Positions 36,965 to 48,230 of a DNA stretch of 64,000 nucleotides are shown here, piece after piece. The translations under genes and the position numbers were made by a program. This stretch comes from Gossypium raimondii (taxonomy: Eukaryota; Streptophyta; Magnoliopsida; Malvales; Malvaceae). The stretch spans positions 14,578,028 through 14,642,027 of the forward strand of contig NC_068576.1 of NCBI RefSeq assembly GCF_025698545.1, read 5' to 3'. Every line of letters starts with the position of its first letter. Positions within the stretch are counted from its first letter, which is position 1. The notes under the pieces were generated by a model. The model was not told the DNA's origin. It saw only the letters and a program-made list of their open reading frames with translations, and searched no databases.

Positions 36965-37640
36965 ATTGGACCAAAGTCAGATTGATTAGCTTAAGCATGG
37001 TGATCGTGAAATTTAGTTTTTCCCATGAAGGGCTAATTCTTGCATGAAAAAGAATTGGATCACAAGAATTAAAGATGGTAATGATAACATGGTCAATTCT
37101 ATTTGTGATATTATTAACGTTATGCTTTTTTACTTTGCAGAGCTCTTCAAATCAAATGATGTTAGAGATTATATGACTCGAATCCTGTCACTTGTTAAAA
37201 TAAATAAATATAGTGGTAAAATAAGAGGATCTGTGGGGGCGAGAGGCTCATACTGCACAAGTTGAGTCCGTATGGAATTATACTTCTACTATTTGGCTTT
37301 GATTAGAACAAATGTTTTCAACCCTTAAATAGATGTAGTCGAAACTCCTCTTATATCATCCATTTTTCAACATTAGTGAATTTCTTCTCCTCTACCCGTG
37401 ATTTTTTTCCCCAAAAGAGTTTCCAAGTAAAATCTGTGTTCTTATTTTTCTTTTCTTATTACTTTGGGATTATTCTATTGCCGTTATCGACGTTTATTAT
37501 AATAAATAGGAATGCCTCAAATCCTTCTATATTAGAGACCATTAGCCCTTATGCGACGAGTGATATGAATGCTCGTTTGCTTACCTCATTTACTGAAAAA
37601 GAGATTTTACGATTTTGGGATCCCGTTTTTGTAAATCGAG
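36965..37640 (+). pseudogene. LINE (non-LTR retrotransposon) ORF2 remnant
   Basis: Fragments of the plant LINE reverse transcriptase N-terminal region: QSQID*LKHGDR (the usual W replaced by a stop) at about 36970, then NWITRIKDGND and YFAELFKSN at 37050-37165, then SDMNARLLTSFTEKEI at 37560-37610. The order matches LINE ORF2 upstream of the RT palm. The frame changes between blocks, and about 270 bp of LTR-like sequence separates the last two. It is non-functional. Confidence 0.65.
37231..37500 (+). mobile_element. Possible small copia LTR inside the LINE remnant
   Basis: It starts near TGTGGGGGCGAGAGG and contains a CTCTTATATC promoter-like site and the stretch CCCGTGATTTTTTTCCCC / GTTTCCAAGTAAAATCTGTG, which resembles the R-U5 end of plant copia LTRs. 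It separates two blocks of LINE ORF2. The ends and target duplication could not be fixed. Confidence 0.4.
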
Positions 37641-38576
37641 TCCGTAAATATTAAATAAGGATATTTATGGAGTTAGTGTATAAATGAATTGAAATTTGGA
37701 TAAGTGATTTAATCGAAATTATAATTAATTAAGGCCCAAAGACTAAATTGTAAAAGTTTAATCACTATAGATTTTAATTAGAATTTGGCTTGAGGACTTA
37801 GATGGAAATAATCTCATGGTCCAAAATGGTTAATAAAGCATTTGAAACATATGCTAAAGGATGGTATAATGTGTGATTATTAAATTAAGAAAATTAAATA
37901 TTAGTTAAATTAAAACATAGTTAATTAAGTAAATTAAAATTAATTAACAAAATAATCCTAGTATAAAAGCTAAAATATAGTGGAAATGTGGTCATTTTTG
38001 TCACCACAAAACTGATTCTCCATAGAAAAAGAAAAGAAGATAATTTTAAGGTTTGACAGTCGACCGAACAACTAGGTAACAAATTCAAGTCATTGTAATT
38101 TTTGTAGATTTGATGTTATATGAGCTTGATTTAGCTAGCCCATATACTAATTTGTAAAACTATTAAAGTTTTAAAAAGTTTCCATTGTTGATTTTTGAAA
38201 GAATTAGGTGAGAATTTGATAGAAATTAAGTTTTGTTTAAGAAAATGACTAAATTGTAAAGCTTAATTATCGATTTCTTACATTAGGGACCAAATTGAAT
38301 AAAATAAAAAATTGTCATGAAATTTCGGCAGGAATAGAAATTAAAAGGTCCTTAATGAATGTATGTAATGATTTGAAAGTCGGTGATGTCGAAAGCGATG
38401 GTTTTGAAACCCCATTCTCTGATGATAGAGTTCATAAATGTTATTAATTAATATTTACAAGTCAATTATAGTATCATATTGAATTTTGGTCTGACGAATT
38501 TGTTAATTGGATAATTATTTAAAGTACAAGTGTTTTGACCCTAAAGTCAATGGTTTTGGAAAATTAGGTATCGGAA
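37641..38576 (+). mobile_element. Truncated gypsy LTR fragments
   Basis: Near 37630 the sequence (GTAAATCGAGTCCGTAAAT, then TATTTATGGAGTTAGTGT) matches positions about 70-120 of the solo LTR at 48231. At 38380 a second LTR-start-like block appears (GTCGAAAGCGATGGTTTTG and GAGTTCATAAATGTTATTA), resembling the start of the 1-2126 LTR. No termini or duplications are preserved. Confidence 0.55.
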
Positions 38577-38761
38577 TTGAGAGTGAACACTAATGAATAG
38601 TATAGTGAGTATAAGATTCTTGCAACTTGTGCAATAATGAAAAATTCAAGTGAAGAAAAACTTTGTGAAAGCTAAAAGGAAAGTAAGAAAATATTAAACG
38701 GAAAAAAAAAGTAAAGTGAGTAAAAAGAAAGAGAGAAAGAATAAATATAGAAAAAGAAAAA
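38577..38761 (+). repeat. Copy A, left part, of a duplicated LTR-plus-flank block
   Basis: It begins AATTGAGAGTGAACAC and aligns with copy B from 44325. It is interrupted at 38762 by a solo LTR and resumes at 41621. Confidence 0.75.
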
Positions 38762-41620
38762 TGTAACAGCCTGTTTTTTGGTCAAATCGGAACAGTATTT
38801 TCGGGACCACAAATCTGAAGTTAAAATATTAATTTTATTATTATATTAAATTTTACAGCATGATAGAATTATTAGGTGAAAATTTCGTAAAGAAATTTTA
38901 CTGTTTGAATGCTTAATTTGGTAAAAAGAACTAAATCGCATAAAGCATAAAAGTTGAGTTCTAATAGCTAAAGGTATTAAATAGCTATAGAACCTTAAAG
39001 TATGCGTCCTTATATGGTAATTAAACCATTTATGTTGATAGTGGAATATGATGGCTTGGCATTATTGAAATTTGTAATGTTTTTAAAGGTTATAAAAGTA
39101 AATTAGTAAATAAATGACAAATTAAGTAAAATTAAGTAAATGTATCATCTTTTTTCCATCATCTTCAACTGAAATTTCAAAGGAAAGAAAGCCATTGAAG
39201 AAGCTAAGGTTCGGCCAACATAATTCCTATTGCATGTGAGTGATTTTTGTTCTATTTTTAATGATTTCTATGTTTTTTGTGATCATTGAGTACTAGCTAG
39301 CCCGTGTCTTCGATTTCAAAACTATTAAAGATTTTGATAGTTGAACTCTTCTTTTTGCTTTTGAATATTCGAAATATTGAAGGTGAAAAGCTGGAAAATT
39401 TCATGTTGAAATGTTGTCCAAATGCTGGAAATTTAGCATGCATATTCTTTTGTTTAAATGCTTTGACCTGCTATTGTAAATGAAAGGAATTGTGATTGTG
39501 GATTATTAAATTTGACTGTTGATTGGAAGTGTTTGATGGTGACCAAATGCTAAAAATTTAACATACAAATCCCTTTAATTTAAATGCCATTAACTGCTAT
39601 TTTAAATGAAGGGAACTTCGGTTCAATGTTGTCATTTTTTATAATTTGGCTACTCATTATAAGGGTTAAATGTCGACCGAATGTTGGAAAAAAAAAAATG
39701 AGCTGTTGTTTATTGATTTTAATACTATGTATTGTTACTATTTGTTGTTGTCTAAATTAAAGGGAAATTTATGATTTAAATGCTATAAGTTGTTGTTGTT
39801 TCTGCTGTTGAATGTTGGATTTCGATTTGTTCGAATGCTAGATTTTCAACATCTCATCCTCGGGATTAATGTTTAACATTTAGGCTGTTAATGTGCCTTA
39901 ATCTCTTGCATTATCAATGCATTTAAGTTGTTCAAGACAGACATACTAATTATGATTTCTTGCGGTTAAGTGCTTGCATTCTTGATGTAACAACCTGTCC
40001 AATTTGATGTTATACATAATATTGTTGTATAAACAGGGCAGTCCATTTTGTGCAAAATGGGGTGGTCTGAATAAATGTATTAAAATGTTGTTAAAATTGC
40101 ATGTTTAATTGTTATCTGAAAATAAATATTAAATATGCTATTTCTAAGAATAAATATTAAGTTGTTGTTCAGAAGTGCGTAACTAGGAAACTACCAAATT
40201 AATGCATTAAATAGTTAATCGAATTATATACTTGGTTGTTATCTGACTTGAATGATTATATGATTAAATGAGTTAATTTTGAATACATATAGATCAAGAA
40301 AAGAGGAATCTGAAATTAGATCGGGGGAAAGGCAAAATTATCGAGTAATCGATCCGATTTGTCAATTCCGAGTACGAGGTAAGTTCATAAGTAAATAAAT
40401 GTTTTTGAATTTAAATGTATATATTTTATACATTGCCAAATTGATTTGTATAAAGATATACATTGCCGAATTGATTTATATAAAGATATATATTGTTGAA
40501 TTTATTTGTATATAGATATACATTGCCAAATTGATTTGTATATAGATATACATTACCGAATTTGGTTCGTATATGGACATATATTGTTGAATTGATTTGA
40601 GCATTGGATGACTGGTTTCGTGCATGAATCAATTTAATTACGAAGTTGAAAGCTCCGAATGAACCTTAATAAATGTATTGGATATTGATGTCAATATATT
40701 AGGACTTTTGAGGTGTGATTTCATGTAAGACCATGTCTAGGACATTAGCATCGAAGTGAGAAAACGTGGAAGACCATGTCTGGGACATTGGCATCGTATA
40801 TGATTCGTATAAGACCCTATCTGGGACAGTGGCATCGATATGCGTTAACATATATGACCATATCCAGGATATGGCATTGTACGAGTTTTATATAATTTTC
40901 GTATGATCTTAACAATTTCGAATGTGAATTTGAGTTGAATGATTCAGGTATGTGTGAAGTTATATGTTCATGAAATATTAAGGTAAGTTTAGTACTTAAT
41001 GTGATAATATGCAATTATATGAGTTAGTTAAATGTTTATGTGTTTGAGATTTATTTGAATTCGACCTAGTTGAATTGAATTATAAATATCATTGAGATGA
41101 TTTGTTTGCTTATGGCTTACTAAGCTTCCAAAGCTTACTTTGTGCATTTTTCTATGGTTTTATAGATATATAAATCTAGCTCGAGCTCGGGGATCGTCAA
41201 GGATTATCGTCACACTATCAATCGACAATTTGGTATTTTTGAAAGCTTGATATTATGGCATATGGCATGTATAGACTATGGTTAATTTTGAGTTGTATAT
41301 AAGTGGCCACACGAAATGGCTTGTTAGAGATACTAATTATTATGTATATTCGGTCATGTTATAAGCTCTTTTGTGAAGTATGTTTCGAAGTATATATGTA
41401 TGATAATGTTTGGTTATAAGATTCGACTTGAGTAATGATTTAGTTGGTTCGGAAAAAAAATGGTTTGTATATGAAATATGATTAGTAGACATGAATTGTG
41501 ATAAATGACTATGTTAGACTGTGTTGAGTTAGGTAGTGCCTCGTAACTGTTAGACTGTGTTGAGTTAGGTAGTGCCTCGTAACCCTAATCCGATAACGGA
41601 TACGGGTTAGGGGTGTTACA
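38762..41620 (+). mobile_element. Solo Ty3/gypsy LTR, 2859 bp, inserted in copy A
   Basis: It starts TGTAACAGCCTGTTTTTTGG and ends GATACGGGTTAGGGGTGTTACA-type sequence at 41620. Flanking AAAAA (38757-38761 and 41621-41625) fits a 5-bp duplication, although poly-A is weak evidence alone. Decisive support is copy B: at the equivalent point (about 44487-44497) the LTR is absent. Inside lie tandem repeats at 40425-40600 (units with TATACATTGCCGAATTGATT), GACCATGTCTGGGACATTGG repeats at 40729-40870, and a perfect 36-bp tandem duplication at 41512-41583. There is no polyprotein. Confidence 0.88.
41512..41583. repeat. Perfect 36-bp tandem duplication near the LTR end
   Basis: Two identical adjacent 36-bp units (41512-41547, 41548-41583), each ending GTAGTGCCTCGTAAC. 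Being perfect, the duplication is probably younger than the LTR insertion. Confidence 0.9.
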
Positions 41621-42181
41621 AAAAAAGCACTCATTTTCGCACAAAAGACTCGCCAAGATGATTGTACTCATTAAAACTATATTGTGACTTAGAAAATAGA
41701 GAGAAAATGAATGTGAGGGAAGTGGATATAAGGTGGTGAGCTAAGGGATATAATTGGGGTAGTATTGAGGTCAATATAATGTGTCAAACTATTTTCATAC
41801 TTAACTCATTTTGAAGAGTCAGTTCTTCAATTTCGAACCAACCTAAGCTTGAGAATGTTACATGTCTAAAAGTCCTATGTGAACTAAGTGATACGACTCT
41901 TGGATGAAAATTAAGTTGAATGTTAATGGTTCTGACTAGTATTCTTTGAACATAAATGTGTACTTGTGTATTTGTGTAGATAGAATAATATGCTTGACAT
42001 TCTTGAATTTGTTTACTTTGTAACCTAGTGAACTAACATGTTTGATATTAAAATCGGTAGTCAATTATATGTTGTGCTAGTATTACATGTTTCATCACAT
42101 TGTCTTATTTTGTTTTCTTATTATTTTATGTTTCCTTGTTTGTTGCTTGAGGACAAGCAATAAGTTAAGTGTGGGTGAGTT
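41621..42181 (+). repeat. Copy A, non-coding 3' internal region before LTR A
   Basis: It aligns with copy B (about 44498-45091) and ends with the GAGGACAAGCAATAAGTTAAG and GTGTGGGTGAG purine-rich tract just before the LTR. It is element-derived non-coding sequence; no protein motif was found. Confidence 0.65.
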
Positions 42182-43962
42182 TGATCTGCCACAATTCGTT
42201 GTGGGAAATTAGAGTCTTTGTGGCACTTTAACGAGCTTGTTTTCTAGTTGTTTTATGTTTATTTATTACATTTTCAGTTTTATTAACATAAATTCATTTT
42301 GCTGCAAAATAAGTGTGTTTACGCGCGAAGCATCCAAGGCTGAAATTGAGATGATGTCACAACATGGGGATCCTTGACGTTACAATGTCACGATGAAAGC
42401 CTGGATATGTGCAGCCGCATTTTGTAGTCAATGAAGGCATATTTGTCTAGTTAAAACCCTAATTAATTTAAGGATGTTTTAGGCATTCAAAACCCTCAAT
42501 TGTAGCCTATATAAACTTGATTATAACCTCATTAAGAGAGGAGTCGACCTAGGGATTCACCCTAGGGAGCCATCGAAATAATATTTCATATTTTTATTTT
42601 TTGTTTTCTTTCATTCTTCTTTAGTTTTCTTATGTTCGCTTAGTCGAAATCTTTTCTATTCCAATCTGGAGATAATTACGAGTGGAGATTGTTCCGAAAC
42701 CGCGCTCTAATTATTTATTAATGAACATTCTCTTTTCCTTTATTCTTTTATTTCTTTATTTATCTTTCGTTAACTTGATCAACTAACGCTTGTATGAATA
42801 TTGGGATAAAATCTTGTGTATATTTTATACCTTGCATGTTTCAGTTATGGAATTGATTTATTGATTAAGTAATTATTTACCTAAAATTGAGTGTTTATTC
42901 AAGAGTACGTAGTGTACTAGGAAGTGACGACCTTAGTAAAATATCTAGACAGGTGTGACCGAAAGGATATTCGTATGCCTAGGAAGAGACCAAAATGGTA
43001 ACTTAGGTGGTAATCCTTAGTGAAGATGAGATCGAAAGGGTATCCTTAGCGAATGGTGGTAAATAACTCAATTGAGGGTAATTAGTAGAGGTGATCATGG
43101 TTCGGGCCGGGCCCAGACAAAATTTTAGGCCCATTTTCTAAGCCCGGGCTCGGCCCGACTTGAAATATGGGCCTAAAAATTTGTCCAAGTTCGGCCCAAA
43201 AGAAAATTGTTAAGCCCGAGCTCTGCCCGGTCCGGCCCATATTAAATTTTACAACACCAAAAAAGTATATATTTAATATATATATTTGATTAAAAAGTAT
43301 ATTTGATTAAAAATGAAAAATATATATATTTAATATATAATTCGGGCTGGGCCGGGCCGGTCTCGGGCCAAAAAAGTTTTACCCGAGGCCCGGCTTGTTT
43401 TCTAAACGGGCCTTTTTTTTGCCCAAACCCATATTTCGGGCCTATATTTTTACCCGAACCCTCCTATTTTTCGAGCAGGCCATCGGGCTGGGCCGAGCCA
43501 CCCAACCCATGATCACCTCTAGTAATTAGCGACTTAATTGATAATTAGGGATATAATCGATCATAGATTGGGAACTAGCATCGTTAACACTAGGAATAGG
43601 AAATTCTATTAGGATATCTTAGGTTAATTAAATTCCATTAGGTTATAGGTTAATTAATTTAATTAGTTTAATTAATATTTTAATTCTGCATCAAAACTAC
43701 TAATTCGTAACTCAATTAGATTAGTAATTTTATGTAATTAATTTAATAATAAATTTCTCCAATCCACAATCCTTTGGGTATGATCCTTGGAATACTCTCC
43801 GGAGTGTTTCATTGTAACACTTTACTATATTACAATTTCACCCGTATACTTGTGGACTCTATTGCTTTATTTGATATCTTTTTTATGTAGTATTTTCAAT
43901 CCAAGCGTTCGCCTACAAAACAAGCTCATTGAGTGTGGAAATAATCATAAATAACTACTACA
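42182..43962 (+). mobile_element. Tat/Athila-like gypsy LTR, copy A (with hAT insertion)
   Basis: It starts TGATCTGCCACAATTCG after a purine-rich tract and ends near ACTACTACA, followed by TTTGACGGCAGG, a PBS-like motif. Without the 444 bp contributed by the hAT element it is about 1337 bp, close to the 1400-bp copy at 18359-19758. Shared blocks with that copy and with LTR B include the GTTTCATTGTAA and CCGTATACTTG region. Relative to LTR B it lacks about 150 bp near 42325. Confidence 0.65.
43086..43521. mobile_element. hAT-superfamily MITE, 436 bp, with perfect 8-bp target duplication
   Basis: Perfect 15-bp terminal inverted repeats, TAGAGGTGATCATGG at 43086-43100 and CCATGATCACCTCTA at 43507-43521. 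They are flanked by identical 8-bp duplications, GTAATTAG at 43078-43085 and 43522-43529. The 8-bp duplication and TAGRGGTG-type end identify hAT. The interior carries G/C-rich GGGCCGGGCC and GGCCCGGC motifs on both sides that are partly inverted, around an AT-rich core. The ORF at 43303-43512 is a chance frame through these repeats. Paralogous copy B has a single GTAATTAG with no insertion, at about 46171. Confidence 0.95.
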
Positions 43963-44324
43963 TTTGACGGCAGGTCATATACCAAATGAAAAATAAGTAC
44001 ATAAAAAAACATTTTTTTTTGAATTTTAGTTTGTTAGAAGGTTAAAATTCAATTAATTGAATCAATGTATCAAATTACCTAGGGAAGATGTAAGGCATTG
44101 TTTAGTAACCACTAGAGCTAAAAAGATAACCCATGCATAAATTTCCTAGTATCTTGTTTTGAGCCCAATTACATTTTCTTGATAAACAGTGAATCAAACC
44201 ATGAGCCTAATATATAATCTCTTGGTCCCTTTCTTTTTGGTCCCAGCACTGACATAGATGTCAGGCCATTAATATTAAGGGTTAGGTAGATACATAAAAG
44301 AGATTTAAAAATTTAAAAAAAATA
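43963..44324. other. Sequence between copies A and B
   Basis: This starts with the PBS-like TTTGACGGCAGG after LTR A and may be 5' leader of a deleted element. No coding similarity is visible. Confidence 0.4.
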
Positions 44325-45091
44325 ATTGAGAGTGAACAGTAAGGAATAGTATAGTATAGTATAGTATAGTGAGTATAAGATTCTTTGTGAAGAAAAACTT
44401 TGTAAAGGCTAAAAGTCAAGCAAGAAAATCTCGAACGAACAAAAAAGCAAAGTGAGTAGAAAGAAAGAGAAAGAAAGAACAAATATAAAAAAAAATACTT
44501 GCACAAAAATACGCCAATATGATTGTACTCATTAATACTATATTGTGACTTAAAAAATAGAGAGAAAAAGAAGGTGAGGGAAGTGGATATAATGTGGTGA
44601 GCTAAGGGATATAATTGGGGTCAATATAATATGCCAAACTATTTCCATGCTTAACCCATTTTGTAGAGTCAGTTCTTCAATTTCGAATCAACCTAAGTCG
44701 CAGGCCGTTACAAGCCGAAAAGTCCTATGTGACCTAAGTGATCTGACTCTTGGATGAAAATTAAACTGGATGTTAATGGTTATGACCACTTATATTTTTC
44801 GAACATAAATGTGACTTGTGTATTTGTTTAGATGGAATAATATGCTTGACATTCTTGAATTTGTTTACTTTGTAACCTAGTGAACTAACATGTTTGATAT
44901 TAAAATCGGGCGTCAATTATATATCGTGCTAAAATCACATGTTTCGTCACATTGTCTTATTTATAATGTTCCAAACTAATCTCATGTATGAAGCACACTC
45001 AAGCACCGTTTAAACGTTTTGTTTTCTTATTGTTTTATGTTTCCTTGTTTTGTCGCTTAAACACAAGAAACGAGTTAAGTGTAGGGGAGCT
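44325..45091 (+). repeat. Copy B, non-coding 3' internal region before LTR B
   Basis: It starts AATTGAGAGTGAACAG and aligns through its length with copy A (38577-38761 plus 41621-42181). It retains the uninterrupted version of the site where the 2859-bp solo LTR entered copy A. It has an expanded (TATAG)n tract at 44347-44371 compared with copy A. Confidence 0.75.
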
Positions 45092-46536
45092 TGATCTGCC
45101 ATAATTCGTTGTGGCAAATTAGAGTCGGCACTTAACAAGCTTATTGTCTAGCCGTTTTATGTTTATTTATTACATTTTTAGTTTTATTAACTTAGATTCA
45201 TTTTGTTGCAAAATAAGTGTTTTTACGAACTTTCTAATATTTTGACGACCAATTAGGCGAACTCGAGCCTTAAGAATGAGTAATAGGCTATTTAAGTGTG
45301 TAGAGTGCCATTTCAGGTCAAATAACACAAAGGACAATATCAGTGTCACGATATCAGCATACAACGTTATGACACCGAACATCGAAGTATCCAGGGCTGA
45401 AATTGAGACGACGTCACAACGTGGGAATCCTTGATGTCACGACGAAAACTTGGATATGTGAAGTCGTGTTTTTGTAGTTGTCAAAGGCATATTTGTCCCA
45501 TTAAAACCCTATTTAATTCAAGAACATTTTAGGCACTTAAAACCCTCAATTGTAGCCTATATAAACTTGATTATAACCTCATTAGGAGAGGAGCCAACTT
45601 AGATATTCGCCCTAAGGAGCCATCGAAACAATAATTCATATTTTTTTGTTTTCTTTCATTATTCTTTAGTTTTATTGAGTATTCTTATGTATTCTTAGCC
45701 AGAATATTTTCTATTTTGATGTGAAGACGATTGCGATCGGAGATTTTTCCAAAATCGCGCTTCAATTATTTATCAATGAGCATTCTTTTTTCCTTTATTA
45801 TTTTATCATGTTATTTATCTTTCGTTAACTTGATCAACTAATGCCTATATGAATATTGGGATAAAATCTTATGCATATTTATATCTTGCATGTTTCGACT
45901 ATGGAATTGATTTATTGATTAAGTAATTATTCACCTAAAATTGAGTGTTTATTCAAGAGTATGTAGTATACTAGGAAGTGACAACTCTAGTTAAATATCT
46001 AAACGGGTGAGACCGAGTGGGTAGCCTATTGAGTATAACTGTGCCAAGCGATGAGACCGAAAGGGTATCCGTATGCCTAGAAAGAGACCAAAAGCGTGAC
46101 TTAAGTGGTAATCCTTAATGAAGATGAGACTGAAAGAATATTCTTAGTGAAGGGTGGTAAATAATTCAGATGAGGGTAATTAGCGACTTAATTGATAATT
46201 AGAGATTTAAATGATCATAAGACAGGAACTCATATCATCAACACTAGGAATAGGAAATTCTATTAGGATATCTTAGGTTAATTAAATTTCATTAGGTTAT
46301 TTTAGGTTCATTAATTTAATTAGTTTAATTAATATTTTAATTTTGCATCAAAACTACTAATTCGTAACTCAATTAGATTAGTAATTATTTTTTGTAATTA
46401 ATTTAATAATAAATTTCTTTAATCCGCAATCCCTTGGGTACGATCTTCGGAATAGTCCCCGTAGTGTTTCGTTGTAATATTTTACTATATTATAATTTGG
46501 CCCGTATACTTGCGAACACCACTGCTTTTACAAACT
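45092..46536 (+). mobile_element. Tat/Athila-like gypsy LTR, copy B
   Basis: It starts TGATCTGCCATAATTCG after GTGTAGGGGAGCT and runs to ACTTGCGAACACCACTGC, where similarity with copy A fades (the end of LTR A is not preserved). It contains the empty hAT site GAGGGTAATTAGCGAC at about 46166. It keeps about 150 bp near 45235-45390 that copy A has lost. Confidence 0.65.
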
Positions 46537-46572
46537 AGCATCCAAAAAAAAAAACCACTGCTTTTACAAACT
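46518..46572 (+). mobile_element. Minute poly-A retroposon with 19-bp target duplication
   Basis: ACCACTGCTTTTACAAACT occurs at 46518-46536 and again, identically, at 46554-46572. Only AGCATCC followed by about ten A lies between. A long direct repeat flanking a 3' poly-A tract is the mark of LINE-machinery (target-primed) insertion; here almost all of the body is missing. Confidence 0.75.
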
Positions 46573-47010
46573 TTTAAGATATTGTTAGCGACGATCAACT
46601 ATTTAACAGAACTTTAAGATATTGTTACTCTATCAAAAAATAGTGAGAGTTTATTCTCAACTATTAAATATATTTTTTCGAAATAACAATTCTATCAGTT
46701 TCTATTTTGAAGAGAGAGTTTTCCTTTTCATCCCAAAAGAAAATAAAATTATTTCGAGTTTCTGTGTTTGATTCGATTTGATCGAGCCCACACTAGAGGC
46801 AATTCGTGGTACGAGAATAGCGAAGAAGATCATTTGGTTAAAATTTGGGAACGACAAGGATCCGTCTATTCAAAAACACAGGTACAATTTTGGTCTAGGG
46901 TTTATTGCTATAAATATCACAAACCGGGTTGATTTTCAAATTTTAAATTTTCTACTGTGCGAGAAAACCGTTTTCAAACCGGATTTTTTTAACAATCTGT
47001 ATCAAAGCTA
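46573..47010 (+). mobile_element. Copia LTR 3' portion with degraded primer-binding site
   Basis: It contains an AGGCAATTCGTGGTACGAGAATAG-type stretch and a GGATCCGTCTATT block that recall copia U5 sequences. TGTATCAAAGCT at 46999-47010 resembles the initiator-Met primer site TGGTATCAGAGC. The LTR start is not identifiable. Confidence 0.45.
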
Positions 47011-47442
47011 TGAATGTGCTATGTTTATAGTGTAAACCGAGACCAAAATTCTCTCTCTTCTTCATGTATGATTATATTTGATAAGATGTGGCATCCTTGT
47101 AATTGTATGCATGTTTAGAGGAACGTATGCGAATGAATGTATGTGATTATTTTATTATTATTGATGATAAAGTAATTTTTCCAAAATTCTGATTCCTAGA
47201 AATTTAATTGTAATTTATTAATTTATCGAGCATGTATATTTTAGATCGTAGACTATCATCTCCACACAGGATTTTTATTTTATTATTTATTTAGAAAAAA
47301 ATATGTGGGTCGGAAACGAACATAGAAATTTTGTAACCTAATTTTCCTGAAGAAATCTAAAAAATAAAGACACATCCAAACCGATCGAGACAATACGAAT
47401 CTGACCCAAAAAAACTAGGAAGTAGCCGACAATGATTCAGCG
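47011..47442. other. Probable copia leader remnant
   Basis: AT-rich sequence downstream of the PBS-like motif; no gag or pol motif was found. Confidence 0.35.
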
Positions 47443-48125
47443 GTGGTCGGCGATGGTCCGACGGTGGTCCTCTCGGGTTTTGGGTGCCACAGGATAGGCT
47501 TGTATATGCAACAAACAAGAATTAATAGAGAAAATTCGACACAAATATTTATGTGGAAAAACTCCTCCAATGAAGAGGATAAACAACCACAGACAAAAAC
47601 GACTTCACTAAATGATCTAATAATTTGAAAGAGTATAGGATGGAGATAACCAAAAACAAACCCTAAACTCTGAAAACAAAGCTATTTAACTAAAACACGA
47701 AAATTCCTTAAAGCTCTCTCAAAACTCTCTCTTAATCTTCTCTCTATACTTAATATGATGAAGATATGAAGAATATCAATTCTATGGTTACTAAGGCCCC
47801 TTTTATAAGCTAAAATTTGTGGGCTAGTATGACTAAAATACCCCTAGAGTAATTAAAGTTTGACTGGGAAAAGATAGCAGATCTTAACTAGGAGAATAAA
47901 CCTGGTTTTTGTGGGAAACACGTCGCCACGTCGCAACATCCCCATTCACGTCGTTGTGACATCGTTTATCGTCGTAACGTTAAGAAGCTTCTCAAATTGA
48001 TTTCTCCAGTTGAATTTGGTGTTGCATTACTAAAGCCGTTGTGTTGCGATACGAGCTACGATAAGGACCTAAAAGTGTCTGAAAATGCGAGGCATGCTCC
48101 ACAATTACTAAAAATAAAATACAAA
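47443..48125 (-). mobile_element. Ty1/copia LTR, homologous to 16990-17550
   Basis: On the minus strand it shares with the 17-kb copy the order: CAGGTTT(C/A)TTCTCC, TTTTCCAGTC, a TATAAAAGGGGCC promoter region, GAGAGAGTTT, TTTATCCTCTTC, and TTTTTCCA(C/T)(A/G)TAAAT, ending TTGTTTGTTGCATATAC. It is probably a solo or truncated LTR, as no copia protein lies next to it. Confidence 0.6.
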
Positions 48126-48230
48126 TTTTGAATTGTATAAAAAATTAAATTATAATATTAAATTGAAAAAATTTGATAGAGCAACATACATCAATTATAG
48201 TAATAGTTCATGATAAATACGAAAGATATT

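Noticed and set aside
43303-43512. 69-codon plus-strand open frame
   Set aside because: It lies wholly inside the hAT MITE and is produced by its GGCCCG repeats.
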